From assembly GCA_012511735.1 (NCBI GenBank), contig JAAZFK010000032.1, positions 1-16,020 of the forward strand: a DNA stretch of 16,020 bases, in the 5' to 3' direction. Numbering within the stretch: position 1 is the first letter of the stretch; each line of letters opens with the position of its first letter. Under the pieces are notes generated by a model. That model was not told the DNA's origin. It was given only the letters and a program-made list of their open reading frames with translations, and made no database searches. This DNA is from Clostridiaceae bacterium. GTDB lineage: Bacteria; Bacillota; Clostridia; Saccharofermentanales; DTU023. The translations under genes were made by a program, and so were the position numbers. Of this stretch, positions 13,365 through 16,020 are shown one piece after another.

Positions 13365-14824
13365 GGCAGGGGCACCTCTCTGTTAAATATGTGAAGCAGG
13401 GCGGTCAGCAGCAAGTCTTCATCAGGGCCGCTCAGGGTTCTCAGGTCGAAAAGCAGGGTCTCGTGAGTCGTCCGGCATAGAATGGGAGGGTCATGGCTGA
13501 GCAGGGCGGACTCCAGCGAACTCACCGGGAGCGGTTCCGGCTTGATGGCCAGCGCCCAGGAGGCAACCGGTATTTCGGGGGCGGCTCCTCCGCCCATAAT
13601 GGCCTGGGAAGCGACCACACGCGCCTCAATCCTATGATGAGCCAGGCTTGCGGCCAGTTTCTTTGTGCGTTCCCGGAGCTTCTTACTGTCGTAGAGGGCC
13701 GATTTCAGCAGGGGTACATGCTGCTTTGCCCGATCGGGATCCCGATAAAGGGTTAGAGTCGCTTCCAGGGCCGAGAGCGCCAGCTTATCGCAGCGGAAGG
13801 CACGCATCAGGGGATGAGCGGCCATCTTCCCTATCAGGGCGGCGCGCCCCAGAATGATGCCGGCCTGGGGTCCTCCCAGCAATTTGTCACCCGAGAAGCA
13901 GATGACATCCGCGCCGGAGGCAAGGGCGTCAGCGACGGTAGGCTCGCCGGGGAGCAAGTCCGCCAGCTCTGTCGAGACACAGCCACTTCCAAGATCATAA
14001 ATCAGGGGCAGCCCATGCTGGTGGGCCAGGCGGGCCAGATCAGCTTCATCTACGTCTTCCGTGAAGCCGCTGATGCGGAAATTACTGCGATGAACTTTTA
14101 AGAGGGCTCCGGTTGAGTCATCGATGGCCTTTTCATAATCAGCCAGGTAGGTCTTATTGGTCGTGCCCACCTCGCGGAGCAGCGCGCCACTTTCTTCCAT
14201 AATCTCAGGCACTCTGAACTTGCCGCCAATCTCGACCAGCTCGCTTCGTGAGACAAGGACCTGGCGACCCCGGCAGAGGGCTGACAAGGCCAGAATCACG
14301 GCCGCCGCGTTATTATTGACAACGGTCGCGGCTTCAACCCCGAACAGGCGGCAGAGGAGCGCTTCCACAGAAGAAGTGCGCTGCCCGCGCTTTCCCTCTT
14401 TGAGGTCAAATTCAAGCGAGGCGTAACCCCGGCTGCATTCTGCAAGAGCGGCCAATGCCTGTTCGGCCAGTGGCGCTCTGCCCAGGTTGGTATGGAGGAT
14501 AGCTCCCGTCGCGTTAATGACTTTCCTGATGCCGGGTCTCGCCTCCGATTCGAGTTTCAGGCGGCTCGCCTCAAGCAGGGATTGCCTGCTTAATGGGAGT
14601 TTCGTGTCCTCATCCCGGCCAATTCCTCTCACCTGATCCAGGAATACGGCGTCCGGATGTGTCGGTCCCTCCGCCCCCGTGAGAGTCTGTCTGGCTGCTT
14701 CAAGGAGGCTTCGCACAGCTTCTTTGACAGGGAGGTAACCCTGGGTTTGCTTGAGGCTGTCCAGTTGCGGATCCTTGAGCAGATCATCCATTTTTGGCAA
14801 GTCACGCGGCCCTTTAATTGTCAT
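13361..14824 (-). CDS. selA: SelA, L-seryl-tRNA(Sec) selenium transferase
   Basis: PLP enzyme that converts Ser-tRNA(Sec) to Sec-tRNA(Sec) using selenophosphate; in bacteria it works as a large ring-shaped oligomer in the cytoplasm. 487 residues, close to the normal size. The PLP lysine is K314 in CFSGDKLLGGPQAG (309-322), the signature of the family. Other conserved SelA stretches are RKVINATGAILHTNLGRAPL (100-119), VNNNAAAVILAL (169-180), SRSELVEIGGKFRVPEIM (192-209), GTTNKTYLADY (220-230) and IYDLGSG (275-281). The ATG at 14824 has TGAGGT nine bases upstream (14839-14834). It is the first gene of selA-selB-addB, divergent from the ATP-grasp gene. The selenophosphate synthetase (selD) and the Sec tRNA are not in the window and must lie elsewhere if the pathway works. 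Confidence 0.97.
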   Translation of the reverse strand: MTIKGPRDLPKMDDLLKDPQLDSLKQTQGYLPVKEAVRSLLEAARQTLTGAEGPTHPDAVFLDQVRGIGRDEDTKLPLSRQSLLEASRLKLESEARPGIRKVINATGAILHTNLGRAPLAEQALAALAECSRGYASLEFDLKEGKRGQRTSSVEALLCRLFGVEAATVVNNNAAAVILALSALCRGRQVLVSRSELVEIGGKFRVPEIMEESGALLREVGTTNKTYLADYEKAIDDSTGALLKVHRSNFRISGFTEDVDEADLARLAHQHGLPLIYDLGSGCVSTELADLLPGEPTVADALASGADVICFSGDKLLGGPQAGIILGRAALIGKMAAHPLMRAFRCDKLALSALEATLTLYRDPDRAKQHVPLLKSALYDSKKLRERTKKLAASLAHHRIEARVVASQAIMGGGAAPEIPVASWALAIKPEPLPVSSLESALLSHDPPILCRTTHETLLFDLRTLSGPDEDLLLTALLHIFNREVPLP

Positions 14825-14852
14825 ATTGGGTCTACCTCAAATCCGGAATTCT

Positions 14853-14865
14853 TAAGATCATCTTA
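14853..14865. promoter_or_regulatory. 13-base palindrome between selA and the ATP-grasp gene, possible operator
   Basis: TAAGAT, one central base, ATCTTA: a perfect 6+1+6 inverted repeat sitting between the two divergent starts (14824 minus, 14887 plus). It is 29 bases before the selA start and 22 bases before the other start, so it lies in the leader or promoter of both genes. It could bind a dimeric regulator or overlap a -10 region, as TAAGAT itself resembles one. I found no convincing -35/-10 pair on either strand here, and a short palindrome of this length can occur by chance. Confidence 0.22.
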
Positions 14866-14870
14866 CCAAA

Positions 14871-14880
14871 AGGGAGTGAT
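14871..14880 (+). promoter_or_regulatory. RBS favouring the 14887 start of the ATP-grasp gene
   Basis: AGGGAGTGAT resembles the 16S-complementary AGGAGGTGAT and ends six bases before ATG at 14887. The frame is also open upstream to an ATG at 14818, but that start would overlap the selA start codon and has no such site. A third in-frame ATG at 14938 follows AAGGGGTG and remains possible. Confidence 0.5.
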
Positions 14881-14886
14881 AGAATA

Positions 14887-16017
14887 ATGCCATTGCATGG
14901 TTTGCCGGTTTCGGCGGCCTTAAGGGGTGTAGTGAAGATGCGTGAACAGCTGAAAAAATTCATTCGTGGTTGGGTTGCTTTTTTGAACAGGCGGGCGGAC
15001 CGGGCCATGACCCGGGCCATGATCTGGTCCATCAGGTCAGGGAGCAGGAAAGAGTTCGAGCGCCGGAGCTGTAAGCTGAGCAAGGAGCAAACGGTCGCCA
15101 TTAAGAACTTCTGGAACCGCTATACAAAAAAGAATCTTCCGCTCTTTCAAGGTCTCTATAGTTGCATGCACGGAAGTTTCGATGTCAGGTACCTGCCCGA
15201 TGACCTTTATCTTACAAAAATACTCCGCCATCTCAATAAGCGGGAGTACGCCATTTTGACTAATAAATGTCTGCAGCCCTTGCTTTTCAATTGCCCGCAA
15301 CCCGAGACCATCTTCATGAGGATGGAGGGCGGTTATTACGACGCTTCCTATAAGGTGATCAGCCGCGAACAGGCCCTGTCTCTTTTCCTTCAAGCGGGGG
15401 ACGCGATTTTCAAGCCCGCGACAAGCACCCACAGTGGCAAAGGGATTCAGTTCTTTTCCAGTACCGATCGCCAAGAGGCCTCACAATTCCTGGATCACCA
15501 TTTCGAGGATGTGACAAACTACATCGTTCAAAAAGTGGTCAAACAACATCCTTCCCTGGCCGCTATCCATGAGGCCTCGGTCAATTGCCTGCGGGTGATG
15601 ACACTATTGGTTGATGGCAAAGCCCGGGTAGTGGCGACCGTTCTCAAGATGGGCGCCGGAGGCAGCCAGGTCGATAACCTTGGTTTTGGCGGTATTGTCT
15701 GCGGGGTCAAAGAGGATGGTACCCTGCGCGATTTTGCGTTTTCAGCGAACGGCGACCGGTTTGACCGGCATCCGCAAGGCTTTGATTTCAAGGGCTACGC
15801 TGTACCTTCTTACCGGGAAGTCCAGGAAATGGCCATTGAGATGGCTGAGCGGGTCCCTTACACGCGTCTGATTGCCTGGGATATCGCGGTGGACGAAGAT
15901 GGTCGCCCCCTGCTGATTGAATACAATGACATCGGTGAGCTGGGCTTCATGCAGTACACCTGCGGTCCCCTCTTTGGAGACTACACCGAAAGGATCCTGT
16001 CGGAGATCTTCGGCTGA
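14887..16017 (+). CDS. ATP-grasp protein of the sugar-transfer-associated type
   Basis: 376 residues from the ATG at 14887; 359 if the ATG at 14938 is used, which would remove the atypical 17-residue lead. The N-terminal quarter is basic and helical. The rest carries the landmarks of the sugar-transfer-associated ATP-grasp family (ATPgrasp_ST): a Lys/Gly nucleotide-binding stretch FKPATSTHSGKGI (175-187), YIVQKVVKQHPSL (212-224), SVNCLRVMTLL (231-241), GGSQVDNLGFGGI (258-270) and the Mg/ATP-binding end WDIAVDEDGRPLLIEYN (331-347), with acidic residues and the final Asn in place. ATP-grasp enzymes join a carboxylate to an amine or thiol via an acyl phosphate; members of this family are often found in capsule and exopolysaccharide clusters, but their substrates are mostly unknown. 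There are no sugar genes next to it in the window. It is divergent from selA and the stop is three bases from the right edge. An envelope role is inference. Confidence 0.8.
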   Translation: MPLHGLPVSAALRGVVKMREQLKKFIRGWVAFLNRRADRAMTRAMIWSIRSGSRKEFERRSCKLSKEQTVAIKNFWNRYTKKNLPLFQGLYSCMHGSFDVRYLPDDLYLTKILRHLNKREYAILTNKCLQPLLFNCPQPETIFMRMEGGYYDASYKVISREQALSLFLQAGDAIFKPATSTHSGKGIQFFSSTDRQEASQFLDHHFEDVTNYIVQKVVKQHPSLAAIHEASVNCLRVMTLLVDGKARVVATVLKMGAGGSQVDNLGFGGIVCGVKEDGTLRDFAFSANGDRFDRHPQGFDFKGYAVPSYREVQEMAIEMAERVPYTRLIAWDIAVDEDGRPLLIEYNDIGELGFMQYTCGPLFGDYTERILSEIFG

Positions 16018-16020
16018 TCA

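Noticed and set aside
14818..14886. Upstream start (14818) for the ATP-grasp gene
   Set aside because: It would overlap the selA start codon and 5' end, lacks an RBS, and adds residues unlike the family. 14887 has a near-consensus RBS.
1..16020. Mobile elements, CRISPR arrays, phage or toxin-antitoxin genes
   Set aside because: No transposase or integrase motifs, terminal inverted repeats, direct-repeat arrays or small gene pairs were found. The gaps are all under 180 bases.

Overview
The window looks like a chromosomal segment of a low-to-mid GC Gram-positive anaerobe, most likely a clostridial member of the Bacillota. Three things support this: an AddAB (not RecBCD) recombination nuclease with the Fe-S type AddB, a polytopic lipoteichoic-acid-synthase-like enzyme, and strong GGAGG-type ribosome binding sites. 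The base composition is fairly GC-rich by eye. I cannot name a genus. There are no mobile elements, CRISPR arrays, rRNAs or tRNAs that I can see, and no stretch above about 175 bases lacks a gene.

Layout. At the left edge is the first part of a small minus-strand gene (1-101) for a Pro/Gly/Gln-rich membrane protein of DUF4190 type. It is preceded by a good promoter and a terminator-like hairpin. Next comes addA (277-4281, minus). Divergent from addA is a two-gene plus-strand unit: a lipoprotein with three internal repeats (4454-5917) and an LTA-synthase/sulfatase-fold membrane enzyme (5980-8289). This unit converges, with a 9-base overlap, on a tight minus-strand operon read selA (13361-14824), selB (11457-13364), addB (8281-11451). 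Divergent from selA is a plus-strand ATP-grasp gene of the sugar-transfer-associated type (about 14887-16017), which ends just before the window does.

Functionally there are three modules. AddA and AddB together make the helicase-nuclease that processes double-strand breaks for RecA. SelA and SelB make Sec-tRNA and deliver it to UGA codons, so the organism probably makes selenoproteins; selD and the Sec tRNA gene are not in the window. The lipoprotein, the LtaS-like enzyme and perhaps the ATP-grasp protein are probable envelope-polymer functions. The unusual point of architecture is that addA and addB, normally adjacent, are split by the opposite-strand envelope pair, and addB is instead the last gene of a selenocysteine operon.

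Most genes here are well-known families. The least characterised parts are the repeat lipoprotein paired with the LtaS-like enzyme, and the hairpin-plus-U-tract leader at 121-161. Promoter calls were made by eye and are tentative.
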